Positions 39,832 through 47,941 of a DNA stretch of 64,000 nt are shown one piece after another. The number at the start of each line of letters is the position of its first letter. Within the stretch, counting starts at the first letter, position 1. Source of the stretch: Chelatococcus albus (GTDB lineage: Bacteria; Pseudomonadota; Alphaproteobacteria; Rhizobiales; Beijerinckiaceae); NCBI RefSeq assembly GCF_030067675.1, contig NZ_JASJEV010000004.1, positions 124,001 through 188,000 on the forward strand, in the 5' to 3' direction. The notes under the pieces are model-generated. The model saw nothing but the letters and a program-made list of their open reading frames with translations, did no database searches and was not told the origin of the DNA. A program made the translations under genes and the position numbers.

Positions 39832-40218
39832 CGAAAGTCCTTTCCCAAACGGACGCGCGACCCGTCGCCGCGAAGAACCCGCAAAACGATGACGAACAGG
39901 CGCCGGCAGGGGCCATGGCGGCAGAGGTCGATTGCCGGATGTGTCGCGCAGGGCCCGTCAGTCGCCCGCGAATCTGTCGAAATGAGGGCGTCCGGCGGTG
40001 GCGCACGGCACAACAGGCCAGCAATTCCGCTCGAGCCAGTTAAGCGCCCGTCAGGGTTAACGCGAGGTTAGCGAGGCCCGCGGCCGCGCCTCGCGGCGCC
40101 GGCATGAGAATCGGTTTCACGCCATATCGGCGGCGATCTCGTCGCGCAGGATGCGCACAAGGAAAGGCGCCCGCCTTGCGGGCGGGCGCCGGGATGGGTG
40201 GTCACGGAGGCGGTCGGT
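39832..40218. other. 387-base non-coding stretch upstream of tolQ
   Basis: It should hold the tolQ promoter. A CtrA-like element TTAACGCGAGGTTAGC with one mismatch lies around 40057-40072, about 230 bases before the tolQ ATG, too far to be sure of a role. The left part (39840-39980) is GC-rich without features, and the right end carries the terminator of the DUF2852 gene (40163-40190). No gene with a known domain was found. Confidence 0.5.
40163..40190 (-). terminator. Terminator after the DUF2852 gene
   Basis: GGCGCCCGCC - 5-base loop - GGCGGGCGCC with TTT on the minus strand, 28 bases after the stop. Confidence 0.8.
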
Positions 40219-40686
40219 TCAGGCGGAGGGCGGCGCCTCGGGCCCCTGCGAGCGGTTGCGGCGCTCGGCCATGAACTGGTCGAACTCGGTCTTGTCCTTG
40301 GCGAAGCGCAGGCGCTCCAGGAACTCCTGGAACTCCCGCTGCTCCTCCTCGAGGCGGCGCAGCGTTTCGGCGCGATACTCGTCGAAGGCGCGGTTGCCGC
40401 TTGAAGGCGTGCCGCCCCAGGAGCAGTTGCCCCACCGGCCGCCCCAGGGCCCGCCGCCCCAGCGGCCACCCCTGCCCTCCATGCGGCTGCGCAGCCGATC
40501 CATCCTGGATTGCATGCGCGCCATCTTCTGTTCGTAACGCTCGTATCCGCCGCAGGCCATCCGTCCGCTCCCGATTGCATAGGCGAGGACCGCCAGCCCC
40601 AGGGGCCAGAAGGCAATGAATCCCAGGATCGTGAGGGCGATCCACGCGCCCTTCCCGTACTCGTCCAGTTTCTCGGCAATGGGCAT
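40219..40686 (-). CDS. DUF2852 membrane protein
   Basis: This 155-residue protein has a membrane segment (GAWIALTILGFIAFWPLGLA, then VLAYAIG), matching the DUF2852 pattern GFIxFWPLGLAxLAY. A Gly/Trp/Arg-rich linker follows (about 70-95), then a charged C-terminal helix with FDEYRAETLRRLEEEQREFQ and FLERLRFAKDKTEFDQFMAE. The family is common in Hyphomicrobiales and its function is unknown; the layout suggests an inner-membrane anchor with a cytoplasmic coiled coil. A palindromic element at 40704-40722, identical in its arms to one at the TetR gene start, lies 18-36 bases upstream, so it is probably repressed by that TetR protein. Confidence 0.85.
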   Translation of the reverse strand: MPIAEKLDEYGKGAWIALTILGFIAFWPLGLAVLAYAIGSGRMACGGYERYEQKMARMQSRMDRLRSRMEGRGGRWGGGPWGGRWGNCSWGGTPSSGNRAFDEYRAETLRRLEEEQREFQEFLERLRFAKDKTEFDQFMAERRNRSQGPEAPPSA

Positions 40687-40703
40687 GGCAGCCTCACCGG
40701 TGA

Positions 40704-40722
40704 ATGTTAATTACATTTACAT
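40704..40722. promoter_or_regulatory. Operator-like palindrome upstream of the DUF2852 gene
   Basis: ATGTTAA - TTACA - TTTACAT. The same 7-base arms and 5-base spacing recur at 41428-41446 at the start of the TetR gene. This low-GC element stands out in a 70% GC region and is likely the TetR binding site. Confidence 0.7.
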
Positions 40723-40757
40723 GGATAGACCCGCCTCCGCCCCCTGTCAAGCAGATC

Positions 40758-41429
40758 TCAAGGTGGCGAAGCACCCGGCCGCGCCGCGTCCTGCTCCTCG
40801 CCGAAGCCGAGGCCCCTGAGGTAGATGAGCACGCCGGCCTCCAGAAGCTCCTCGGCCGGCATCGGAAGGGCCCGGCGTGCCGCGTCGCCGCGGCCGAAGA
40901 GCGAGGCGATGCCGTGCGACAGGGCCCAGACGTGCAGCGCCATCATCAGCGCCGGCGGGCGGCCCTTTGCCGGCAGGGTGGCGATGAGGGCTTCGGAAGC
41001 CTCGCGCAGCACGGCGAAGGCGCGGTCCCCTGCCGCCTTCAGCGCCGGCACGGCATCGAGCGAGATACCGGCCTCGAACATGGCGGAATAATAGGCCTGC
41101 TCGTCGCGGGCGAAGGCAAGATACGCCTTGCCCATGCGCTCGAAGGCGGTGGAGGGGTCCGGCCGCCCGTCGTTCCAGGCGCGCCTCAGCGCCGCCTCGA
41201 AGTGCTCGAAGCCGCGCAGCGCCACGTCGGCCAGAAGCTCGTCGCGATCGCGGAAATGACGGTATGGCGCGGCCGGGCTGACGCCCGCCCAGCGCGCAGC
41301 CTCGGCGAAGGTGAAGCCGGACGGCCCCTTCTCGGCGATCAGCTCCAGCGCCGCCCGCACCAGGGCTTCCCGCAGGTTGCCGTGGTGATAGCCGCGCGAA
41401 CCGTCACGTCCACTGCCTTTCCAGCTCAT
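40758..41429 (-). CDS. TetR/AcrR-family transcriptional regulator
   Basis: This 223-residue protein has an N-terminal TetR helix-turn-helix: YHHGNLREALVRAALELIAE, then FTFAEAARWAGVSPAAPYRH and FRDRDELLADVALRGF. The C-terminal ligand and dimer domain contains FARDEQAYYSAMFEAGISLD and LHVWALSHGIASLFGRGDA, the WHG-type domain (TetR_C_33-like). The ligand is unknown. The start codon lies inside an operator-like palindrome (41428-41446) whose arms match the one before the adjacent DUF2852 gene, suggesting autoregulation plus control of that gene. No ribosome site is visible; the mRNA may be leaderless or translated after ybgC, whose stop is 16 bases upstream. Confidence 0.92.
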   Translation of the reverse strand: MSWKGSGRDGSRGYHHGNLREALVRAALELIAEKGPSGFTFAEAARWAGVSPAAPYRHFRDRDELLADVALRGFEHFEAALRRAWNDGRPDPSTAFERMGKAYLAFARDEQAYYSAMFEAGISLDAVPALKAAGDRAFAVLREASEALIATLPAKGRPPALMMALHVWALSHGIASLFGRGDAARRALPMPAEELLEAGVLIYLRGLGFGEEQDAARPGASPP

Positions 41430-41446
41430 GTTAAGGAGATTTACAT
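41428..41446. promoter_or_regulatory. Operator-like palindrome at the start of the TetR gene
   Basis: ATGTTAA - GGAGA - TTTACAT, with the same arms and spacing as 40704-40722. It covers the TetR start codon (41427-41429) and touches the ybgC stop (41446-41448), so binding would block initiation or elongation. Confidence 0.7.
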
Positions 41447-41919
41447 CACTCTCCGGCAGCCGTCGATGCTGCTTGCGCCGGCGGGCGCAGCATCGCCCGC
41501 AGGCGGTCCGGAATGCGGACCGGCCGCCCGCCGGTGATGGCCGCGACGCGCACGTCCGCGGTGACGAGCACGTCCTCGCCGCGGCGGATGCGCTGGGCGA
41601 TGACGAGGGAAGCGCCGCGCAGCTCGGCGGTGCGCGTCTCCACCTCCAGCACGTCGTCCATGCGCGCCGGCGAGAGAAAGTCGATGGTCATGCGCCGCAC
41701 CGCGAAGATCATCCCTTCGCCGTCGGCGTGCAGGTCCGACTGCGCGACACCCGCAAGGCGCAGGAAGTCGGTGCGCCCGCGCTCGAGAAAGCGCAGGTAG
41801 TTTGCGTGGTAGACGACGCCGGAGAAATCCGTGTCCTCGTAATAGACACGCACGGGCAGGACGTGCGTGTCGCCCTCCAGGCGGCCGGAGAGATGGGGCC
41901 AATGCGGCGCCTCACGCAT
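41446..41919 (-). CDS. ybgC: YbgC, Tol-Pal-associated acyl-CoA thioesterase
   Basis: This 157-residue hotdog-fold protein shows [21 protein letters not shown] with the catalytic Asp of the 4-hydroxybenzoyl-CoA thioesterase type, ERGRTDFLR and [20 protein letters not shown]. YbgC hydrolyses short acyl-CoA or acyl-ACP and interacts with phospholipid-synthesis enzymes; it is normally the first gene of the tol-pal operon. Here its start overlaps the ruvB stop by 8 bases (41912-41919) and it is separated from tolQ by two inserted genes. It is probably transcribed with ruvC-ruvA-ruvB. Confidence 0.93.
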   Translation of the reverse strand: MREAPHWPHLSGRLEGDTHVLPVRVYYEDTDFSGVVYHANYLRFLERGRTDFLRLAGVAQSDLHADGEGMIFAVRRMTIDFLSPARMDDVLEVETRTAELRGASLVIAQRIRRGEDVLVTADVRVAAITGGRPVRIPDRLRAMLRPPAQAASTAAGE

Positions 41920-42964
41920 CCTCGTCTCCTTCCTGCGCGGCGAAGAGGCCGAACTGGACGCTCTCGCGCGCCGGCTCGGAGAGGCCGAGATGGCGGAAGG
42001 CGTGCGGCGTCAGCACGCGCCCGCGCGGCGTCCTCTGCACGAAGCCCTTCTGGATGAGGAAGGGCTCGATGATCTCCTCGATGGCGTCGCGCGGCTCGGA
42101 GAGCGCCGCCGCGATCGTCTCGATGCCGACCGGCCCGCCACCGAAGGACAGCGCGACGGTCGACAGGTAGCGGCGATCCATGAGGTCGAGGCCGGCAGCG
42201 TCCACCTCGAGAAGTCTCAGCGCCTTGTCGGCGATCGCGCGTGTCACGGTGTCGGCGCCTTCGACCACGGCGAAGTCGCGCACGCGGCGCAGGAGGCGAC
42301 CGGCGATGCGCGGCGTGCCACGGGCGCGCCGGGCGATCTCATTGGCGCCGTCCTCGCTCATGCCGATGCCGATGACGCGCGCGCCGCGCTTCACGATGAG
42401 TTCCAGCTCTTCCACCGTGTAGAACTGCAGGCGGATCGGGATGCCAAAGCGGTCGCGCAGCGGCGTCGTCAGGAGGCCCTGGCGGGTCGTGGCGCCGACG
42501 AGGGTGAACTTCGGCAGGTCGATCTTGACCGAGCGCGCCGCCGGCCCCTCGCCGATGATGAGGTCGAGCTGGTAGTCCTCCATCGCCGGATAGAGAATCT
42601 CCTCCACCGCCGGATTGAGGCGGTGGATCTCGTCGATGAAGAGCACGTCGCGCTCTTCCAGATTGGTGAGCTGGGCGGCGAGGTCGCCGGCCTTGGCGAT
42701 GACCGGTCCCGAGGTCGAGCGGAAATTGACGCCGAGTTCGCGCGCCACGATCTGGGCGAGCGTCGTCTTGCCGAGGCCGGGCGGACCGACGAAGAGCACA
42801 TGGTCGAGCGCGTCGCCGCGCGTCTTCGCCGCCTCGATGAAGACGGAGAGATTGGCGCGCGCCTGCGCCTGGCCGATGAACTCGCCGAGAGCGAGCGGGC
42901 GCAAGGAGCCGTCGGCGTCGTCCTCGCGCTTCTCGGGCGTCACGAGGCGGCGGGGGGGCGTCAC
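41912..42964 (-). CDS. ruvB: RuvB, Holliday-junction branch-migration ATPase
   Basis: This 350-residue AAA+ motor shows Walker [16 protein letters not shown], Walker [14 protein letters not shown], the sensor region [20 protein letters not shown] and the arginine finger nearby. The C-terminal winged helix has [14 protein letters not shown]. Two RuvB hexamers pump DNA through the RuvA-bound junction. The gene follows ruvA by 142 bases on the same strand and overlaps ybgC at its end. The family length is about 340-350. Confidence 0.98.
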   Translation of the reverse strand: MTPPRRLVTPEKREDDADGSLRPLALGEFIGQAQARANLSVFIEAAKTRGDALDHVLFVGPPGLGKTTLAQIVARELGVNFRSTSGPVIAKAGDLAAQLTNLEERDVLFIDEIHRLNPAVEEILYPAMEDYQLDLIIGEGPAARSVKIDLPKFTLVGATTRQGLLTTPLRDRFGIPIRLQFYTVEELELIVKRGARVIGIGMSEDGANEIARRARGTPRIAGRLLRRVRDFAVVEGADTVTRAIADKALRLLEVDAAGLDLMDRRYLSTVALSFGGGPVGIETIAAALSEPRDAIEEIIEPFLIQKGFVQRTPRGRVLTPHAFRHLGLSEPARESVQFGLFAAQEGDEDA

Positions 42965-43106
42965 TGGGTTCGCTCCAGCTGGTCTACGTCATGAACGGCG
43001 ATCCCGTTCCTCCCCGCACGCGGCTCGTTCGGCCTGTGGCGGTGCGCGCTGTCGGGCCCCGCGCCCTCTCTTCCCCTGACGCGGTCGCAGGACATCATGA
43101 TGGCCA

Positions 43107-43724
43107 TCACCGGGCGAGCTCCCTGAGACCGAGCCGGATCAGCGTCGGCGCCGGCGCCTCGTCACCCGCGTGCTTCAGCGCGGCGGCAATCGCGGCGGAG
43201 GCCTGGGGCTGGGCGTAGCCGAGGTTGACCAGGGCGGAGACGGCATCCGCCACGGGCTGCGGCGCGTTCCTGTCCGCGACGGCATCCGAGAGGCGGATCA
43301 CCGCCGGATCGACGGTCCCGAAGACCGGCGCCTTGTCCCTGAGCTCGGCGACGAGGCGGGCGGCGAGCTTCGGCCCCACGCCGGGGGCGCGCGCGATCGC
43401 CGCCTTGTCGCCCATGCCGACGGCCGAGGCAAGCTCGGCCGGCTCGAGCGCCGAGAGGATGCCGAGCGCGACCTTCGCGCCGACGCCCTGGACGGTCTGC
43501 AGCAGGCGGAACCACTCACGCTCCGCGTCGGAGCGGAAGCCGTAGAGGCGGATCATGTCCTCGCGCACATGCGTGTCGATCGACAGGACAGCCGCCTCCC
43601 CCACCGCCGGCAGGCGCTGCAGGGTGCGGGCCGAGCAGTGCACGACATAGCCCACGCCGTGCACGTCGAGGATCACGCTGTCCTCGCCGTAGCTGTCGAT
43701 GACGCCCTTGAGCTTGCCGATCAT
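43107..43724 (-). CDS. ruvA: RuvA, Holliday-junction DNA-binding subunit
   Basis: This 205-residue protein has the N-terminal OB fold ([20 protein letters not shown], then [15 protein letters not shown]), helix-hairpin-helix motifs ([18 protein letters not shown] and [21 protein letters not shown]) and a C-terminal domain III that contacts RuvB ([20 protein letters not shown]). Tetramers hold the four-way junction flat. ruvC lies 18 bases upstream on the same strand. The length and motifs are normal. Confidence 0.97.
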   Translation of the reverse strand: MIGKLKGVIDSYGEDSVILDVHGVGYVVHCSARTLQRLPAVGEAAVLSIDTHVREDMIRLYGFRSDAEREWFRLLQTVQGVGAKVALGILSALEPAELASAVGMGDKAAIARAPGVGPKLAARLVAELRDKAPVFGTVDPAVIRLSDAVADRNAPQPVADAVSALVNLGYAQPQASAAIAAALKHAGDEAPAPTLIRLGLRELAR

Positions 43725-43742
43725 GGTGCCGCCCGCCCCCTC

Positions 43743-44261
43743 TCACGCCCGCATCATGGCCGCCGCACGCAGCGCCCGCGCCTGCCGGTGCTGGGCGTGG
43801 GTGATGGCGACGGCGAGCGCGTCCGCCGCATCCGCCGTCTCCGGCGCGGCCTTGGGGAGAAGCACGCGCACCATGGCGAGGACCTGTGCCTTCTCCGCGT
43901 GGCCGATGCCGACCACCGTCTTCTTCACGAGATTGGCCGCATATTCGGCGACCGGCAATCCGGCGAGCGCCGGCACGAGCAGCGCCACGGCGCGGGCGTG
44001 GCCGAGCTTCAGGGTCGCCTGCGCGTCCTTGTTGACGAAGGTCTCCTCCACCGCCACCTCATCCGGCCCGTGCTCGCACACGATGGCCGAAAGCCCGTCG
44101 TGCAGCTCCCGCAGGCGCTCGGCGAGCGGCAGCTTGTCGCTCGACGTCACGCAGCCGCAGGCGACGAAGGCAAGCCGTGTGCCCTCGCAAACCACCACAC
44201 CCCAGCCCGTCTTGCGCAGGCCGGGGTCGATACCGAGGATGCGAATCGCGGGCTTCGTCAT
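43743..44261 (-). CDS. ruvC: RuvC, Holliday-junction resolvase
   Basis: This 172-residue endonuclease cuts Holliday junctions symmetrically. The four acidic residues are visible: Asp in [14 protein letters not shown], Glu in [11 protein letters not shown], and the two Asp in [17 protein letters not shown]. It is the first gene of ruvC-ruvA-ruvB and lies 83 bases after yebC, a common order. The ATG at 44261 gives [14 protein letters not shown], the usual start. Confidence 0.97.
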   Translation of the reverse strand: MTKPAIRILGIDPGLRKTGWGVVVCEGTRLAFVACGCVTSSDKLPLAERLRELHDGLSAIVCEHGPDEVAVEETFVNKDAQATLKLGHARAVALLVPALAGLPVAEYAANLVKKTVVGIGHAEKAQVLAMVRVLLPKAAPETADAADALAVAITHAQHRQARALRAAAMMRA

Positions 44262-44302
44262 GCCACCGGTCTACCCGAACAAAGGGCGAACGACCAGTGC
44301 AT

Positions 44303-44334
44303 CGCCCCGGCGCCGGCGGTGCCTCGCCGGGGCG
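44303..44334 (-). terminator. GC-rich hairpin after yebC, weak terminator candidate
   Basis: A 10-bp stem CGCCCCGGCG / CGCCGGGGCG with a 12-base loop just after the yebC stop; no T tract follows on the minus strand, so read-through into ruvC is likely. Confidence 0.3.
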
Positions 44335-44344
44335 TCGGCGCCCA

Positions 44345-45091
44345 TCAGGCGCTCATCTTGGCCATCAGGGCGTCGGAGATCTCGAAATTGGCGTAGACGT
44401 TCTGTACGTCGTCGTGCTCCTCGAGCGTCTCCATGAGGCGCAGGAGCTTCTCGCCCGTCTCGTCGTCGACCGAGACGGTGTTCTGCGGCTTCCACACGAG
44501 CCTGGCCTTGCGCGGCTCGCCGAACCTCGCCTCCAGCGCCTTCGCCACCTCGTTGAGGGAACCCTGGTCGCAATAGACCTCGTGGCCGTCCTCGCTCGAT
44601 GCGACATCGTCGGCGCCGGCTTCGATCGCGGCCTCCAGCATGTCGTCGGCCGAGGCAACCTTGGCGTCGAACTCGACGAGGCCGACGCGGTCGAACATGA
44701 AGGAGACGGCGCCCGTCTCGGCGAGATTGCCGCCGCTCTTGGTGAAGTAGGAGCGCACGTCGGAAGCGGTGCGGTTGCGATTGTCGGTCATCGCCTCGAC
44801 GATGACGGCGACGCCGCCCGGCCCGTAGCCCTCGTAGCGGATCTCGTCGTAGTTCTCACCCTCGCCGCCGACCGCCTTCCTGATGGCGCGCTCGATGTTG
44901 TCCTTGGGCATGTTCTCGGCCCGGGCGGCGAAGACCGCCGCGCGCAGCCGCGGGTTCATGTTCGGATCGGGCAGGCCGAGCTTCGCCGCGACGGTGATTT
45001 CTCGGGCGAGCTTGGAGAAGAGCTTGGAGCGCACCGCGTCCTGCTTCCCCTTGCGGTGCATGATGTTCTTGAACTGCGAATGTCCGGCCAT
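44345..45091 (-). CDS. yebC: YebC/PmpR-family protein (TACO1-like)
   Basis: This 248-residue protein opens [20 protein letters not shown], the diagnostic YebC start, followed by [35 protein letters not shown] and [13 protein letters not shown]. The family acts as transcription factor in some bacteria; more recent work on relatives shows a role in translating proline-rich stretches. Here tolA and other proline-rich proteins in the window would be candidate clients, which is only an inference. It precedes ruvC on the same strand, as widely conserved. The length is typical. Confidence 0.95.
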   Translation of the reverse strand: MAGHSQFKNIMHRKGKQDAVRSKLFSKLAREITVAAKLGLPDPNMNPRLRAAVFAARAENMPKDNIERAIRKAVGGEGENYDEIRYEGYGPGGVAVIVEAMTDNRNRTASDVRSYFTKSGGNLAETGAVSFMFDRVGLVEFDAKVASADDMLEAAIEAGADDVASSEDGHEVYCDQGSLNEVAKALEARFGEPRKARLVWKPQNTVSVDDETGEKLLRLMETLEEHDDVQNVYANFEISDALMAKMSA

Positions 45092-45245
45092 GGGATCCTC
45101 GTATGGGCCGGGGAGCGGTGCCCGAGAGGCCCGCCATCGTCACTCCACCCGGCTCGAAGAAGTGCGGCCTTATAATGCCGCCGGGGTCGAAAATCCAGAA
45201 AGGCGCGATGTGGCGCCGCAAGATGCGCGGCGACCGTGCCGCCGA

Positions 45246-46070
45246 TCAGCTCTCGAAGAATGCCGGCAGCGAGGGCGTCAGATGCGGGCCGATGCGCACG
45301 GCGGCGACCTTCAGCGCGAGCCCGGTGCGGTCGTCGGTCTCGACGGCGACGCCCGAGAGGGTGCCCTCGCCGGTGGCCGCCTCGAGGCGCGAGCCGGGCG
45401 TCTTCTGCACGAAGCGGCGCACCGCCTCCTCGTGCTGCATGCCGAGGATGGAATCGTAGTCGCCGCACATGCCTGCGTCCGACATGAAGGCCGTGCCGCC
45501 GGGCAGGATGCGCTCATCGGCCGTCGGTGCGTGAGTGTGCGTGCCGACGACAAGGCTTGCCCGCCCGTCTACGAAATGGGCGAGCGCCTGCTTCTCGCTG
45601 GTCGCCTCGGCGTGGATGTCGATGACCGCGGCGTCGCACATCTCGCGCAGGGGGCACTGGGCAAGTTCGCGGTCGACGAGGGCGAAGGGATCATCGAGCG
45701 GATCCATGAACAGCCGCCCCATGACGTTGACGACAAGAACCCGTGCGCCGTTGCGCGCCTCGACGAGGGTGATGCCCCGCCCAGGCGTGCCGGCCGGATA
45801 GTTCGCGGGCCTCAGGAGCCGCGGCTGGCGCTCGATGAAGACGAGTGCCTCGCGCTGGTCGAAGGAATGGTTGCCGAGCGTCACCACGTCGGCGCCGGCG
45901 GCGAGGAGATCGTCGCAGATCGCCTCGGTGATACCGAAGCCGCCTGCCGCATTCTCGCCGTTGACGATGACGAGATCGAGCGCCCAGCGCTCGCGCAGGC
46001 GCGGCAGGTGATCCGCGACGGCGTTGCGGCCCGGGCGGCCGACGACGTCGCCGAGAAAGAGAAGACGCAT
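45246..46070 (-). CDS. YmdB-family metallophosphoesterase (TIGR00282)
   Basis: This 274-residue protein has the dimetal phosphoesterase motifs MRLLFLGDVVGRPGRNAV, VNGENAAGGFGIT, TLGNHSFDQ, DIHAEATSEK and VGTHTHAPTADERIL. Family members such as B. subtilis YmdB hydrolyse 2',3'-cAMP and influence RNA turnover and biofilm decisions. The gene lies 27 bases after fthC on the same strand, forming a likely operon with it; this pairing is common in alphaproteobacteria. All metal ligands I know of are present. The biological role in this group is not established. Confidence 0.9.
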   Translation of the reverse strand: MRLLFLGDVVGRPGRNAVADHLPRLRERWALDLVIVNGENAAGGFGITEAICDDLLAAGADVVTLGNHSFDQREALVFIERQPRLLRPANYPAGTPGRGITLVEARNGARVLVVNVMGRLFMDPLDDPFALVDRELAQCPLREMCDAAVIDIHAEATSEKQALAHFVDGRASLVVGTHTHAPTADERILPGGTAFMSDAGMCGDYDSILGMQHEEAVRRFVQKTPGSRLEAATGEGTLSGVAVETDDRTGLALKVAAVRIGPHLTPSLPAFFES

Positions 46071-46097
46071 GGAGACCTCGTGCGGACCCGGCGGCCT

Positions 46098-46688
46098 TCA
46101 GGCCGCCGGCCGGATCACTTCGCGTTCCGTGACGATCACGTCAAGCCGCCGGTCGTGATCCTCGAGCGGCACCGTCGCGACTTCCTGCGCCGCATAGGCG
46201 ATGCCGACGGCAAGAAGCGGGCCCGTGGCCGCGAGGCGCGCGATGGCCCGGTCGTAGAAGCCCTTGCCGTAGCCGAGGCGATGGCAGGCACGGTCGAAGG
46301 CGGCCACCGGCACGAGGAGAACGCGCGGCACAACCTCCGGCGCCGACGGCAGGGGGCCGAGCGTGCCGAAACCGACCGGCCCGACGGGCTCCCACGGCGT
46401 CCAGGCGCGGAACACGAGCTCGCCTGCGTCGATCGCTGGCAGGGCCGTGGGCACGCCGCGGCGGGAGAGCGCCTCCAGCACGGGGCGCGGATCCATCTCG
46501 CCGCGGATCGGCCAGTAACCGGCCACCGGCCCCTCGCCCGCGAGATCCGGCAGCGCCAAGGCGCGCTCGGTGAGCGCCTCGACGGCTTCCAGGACCGCGT
46601 CGACGTCGAGCGCCAATGCGTCGCGTCGCGCCAGCGCGGCGCGGCGCACATGAGCCTTCTTCGAGGGGGAAGCCGCGGACAGTGCCAA
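46098..46688 (-). CDS. fthC: 5-formyltetrahydrofolate cyclo-ligase
   Basis: This 196-residue enzyme converts 5-formyl-THF to 5,10-methenyl-THF with ATP. Visible motifs are KAHVRRAALARRDAL near the N-terminus, AGYWPIRGEMDPRPV and the ATP/folate loop RLGYGKGFYDRAIARL. It lies directly downstream of the 6S RNA gene, the conserved zapA-6S RNA-fthC arrangement of proteobacteria. The likely transcript is shared with 6S RNA read-through. The ATG at 46688 fits the start of homologues; the metallophosphoesterase gene follows after 27 bases. Confidence 0.93.
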   Translation of the reverse strand: MALSAASPSKKAHVRRAALARRDALALDVDAVLEAVEALTERALALPDLAGEGPVAGYWPIRGEMDPRPVLEALSRRGVPTALPAIDAGELVFRAWTPWEPVGPVGFGTLGPLPSAPEVVPRVLLVPVAAFDRACHRLGYGKGFYDRAIARLAATGPLLAVGIAYAAQEVATVPLEDHDRRLDVIVTEREVIRPAA

Positions 46689-46734
46689 GGAGCGCTTTCG
46701 GCTGGCGACGGAGGGGACAGCTGCGGAGCCACAA

Positions 46735-46900
46735 AAGCCGTCGGAGGGTCGATCCCGGGAAACCTACAGCGTAGGTGGGCGCCGTTTGTCCGAGTCCACG
46801 GACCCGGTCAGGAACAGCTCCCGTTAGGATCGATAAGGCCCGGGGATAAGTTCTCCTGACGCACCCCGCAGCCCCGCAGCATCAAGTTAGGCCACGGCCC
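46735..46900 (-). ncRNA. ssrS: 6S RNA
   Basis: The locus lies between zapA and fthC, the conserved 6S RNA position. On the minus strand the 5' end GCCGTGGCC pairs with the 3' end ACGGC, and a run of Ts (46733-46736) follows. The long imperfect hairpin with a central bulge contains CACCTACGCTGTAGGTTTCC, a segment I recognise from alphaproteobacterial 6S RNAs, and CTTATCCCCGGGCCTTATCG in the central region. 6S RNA binds the housekeeping RNA polymerase holoenzyme and dampens transcription in stationary phase. The ends are approximate. Confidence 0.85.
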
Positions 46901-46955
46901 GGCGGATTGCTAGAGGAAACCGCGGCCCTCCCCTGCGTCATGCGGCCCGGCCGGC

Positions 46956-47327
46956 TCAGCCGGTGACGGGTGCGGGGTTGAGGCTCTTCGCGATCCGCTC
47001 GATGCGCTCGGCCGCCGCGACGACGGCGGCCACCACCTGCGCCTCGACCTCGCCCATGCGTTCGTCCCCGGCGCCGACGGCGCTCTTGAGCGCCGCGATC
47101 TCCGCCTCGAGGCGGCCGATGCCGTTGCGCGCCTCCGACAGTTCGTCGGCGATGGTCAGCGCCGCCATGACGTGCAGGCGCATGTCGCCGATCTCGCCGA
47201 AGGCCTGGCGCAGCTCGCCGATGCGGCCGTCGAGCATGCCGGCGAGGCCCTCGATATGCACCTCCTCGCCCTCGCCGCAGGCCATGCGGTACTGACGCCC
47301 GGCGATGGTCACGGTGACCTGGGGCAT
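46956..47327 (-). CDS. zapA: ZapA, cell-division protein
   Basis: This 123-residue protein begins [20 protein letters not shown], the ZapA beta hairpin, and continues with [20 protein letters not shown] and a long C-terminal helix ([20 protein letters not shown], then [11 protein letters not shown]). ZapA cross-links FtsZ filaments at the division ring. It is extended at the C-terminus by an Ala-rich helix relative to E. coli ZapA, as often in Hyphomicrobiales. The ATG at 47327 was chosen on similarity and its purine-rich upstream (AAGGACCC). The upstream neighbour is a DUF4164 protein and downstream is 6S RNA. Confidence 0.92.
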   Translation of the reverse strand: MPQVTVTIAGRQYRMACGEGEEVHIEGLAGMLDGRIGELRQAFGEIGDMRLHVMAALTIADELSEARNGIGRLEAEIAALKSAVGAGDERMGEVEAQVVAAVVAAAERIERIAKSLNPAPVTG

Positions 47328-47458
47328 GTTGGGTCCTTTCCCGTTCCGAGTGGATCGACGGCCGGCGGGCGTCACCCTTCCGCCGCGTCGGCAACGACGT
47401 CAATCAACCTCGCCCGGCCGCCTGCCGAGCCCCGCGTCCGGAGCCGTCGCGGCGGCGT

Positions 47459-47737
47459 TCAGCCGGCCGCCTGACCGGCGCGCGCCAGAATGCCGCGCAC
47501 CGCCCCCATGGCACGCTCCACCCGCTGGCCGACGTCGTCGGCCGCGGCCTCGAGACGGCCGAGCCGCGCGAGCGTACCGTCGAGCTCGACGGCGAGCCGC
47601 GAACGGTCGTCCTGCATCAGGGCGAGCTCCGTCTCGAGATCGCCGCGCCGGCGCTCGACCTCGAGCCTTCGGTTCGCGGCCCTCTCGAGCGAGCCGATGG
47701 CGGCGTCGAGCCGCTTCAGCGCATCCTCGAGCGTCAT
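47459..47737 (-). CDS. DUF4164 coiled-coil protein
   Basis: This 92-residue, highly charged helical protein ([20 protein letters not shown], then [20 protein letters not shown]) is predicted to be a coiled coil throughout. It matches the DUF4164 family, found next to zapA in Hyphomicrobiales. Its location suggests a link with division, but no function has been shown. It lies 131 bases upstream of zapA on the same strand and is divergent from tkt. Confidence 0.8.
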   Translation of the reverse strand: MTLEDALKRLDAAIGSLERAANRRLEVERRRGDLETELALMQDDRSRLAVELDGTLARLGRLEAAADDVGQRVERAMGAVRGILARAGQAAG

Positions 47738-47816
47738 GTCGCGTCCTCACGCATCCCGTCGGCCCCGTTGCCCCGCACAGTGCTGCGGCCGGAATCGCCC
47801 GTCAATTCTCGTCGCA

Positions 47817-47844
47817 TTGACTCGCAAAGCCTAGCTGCTATCAA
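47817..47844 (+). promoter_or_regulatory. Candidate sigma-70-type promoter of tkt
   Basis: TTGACT - 16 bases - TATCAA, about 100 bases upstream of the tkt start, in a gap of 204 bases between divergent genes. Both hexamers match the consensus at 4 to 5 of 6 positions. Confidence 0.45.
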
Positions 47845-47941
47845 GCCCGCGCCCTTCGCGACCGCGGGACCGGCGGCCTTGTCCACCGGCGACGCGCGTC
47901 CGGGGACGGCCTCCCGGTTACGAGCGTTCGGAACAATCTCA

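Noticed and set aside
40057-40072. CtrA box upstream of tolQ
   Set aside because: TTAA-N7-TTAG has a mismatch in a core position and lies about 230 bases from the start; not strong enough to list as a site.
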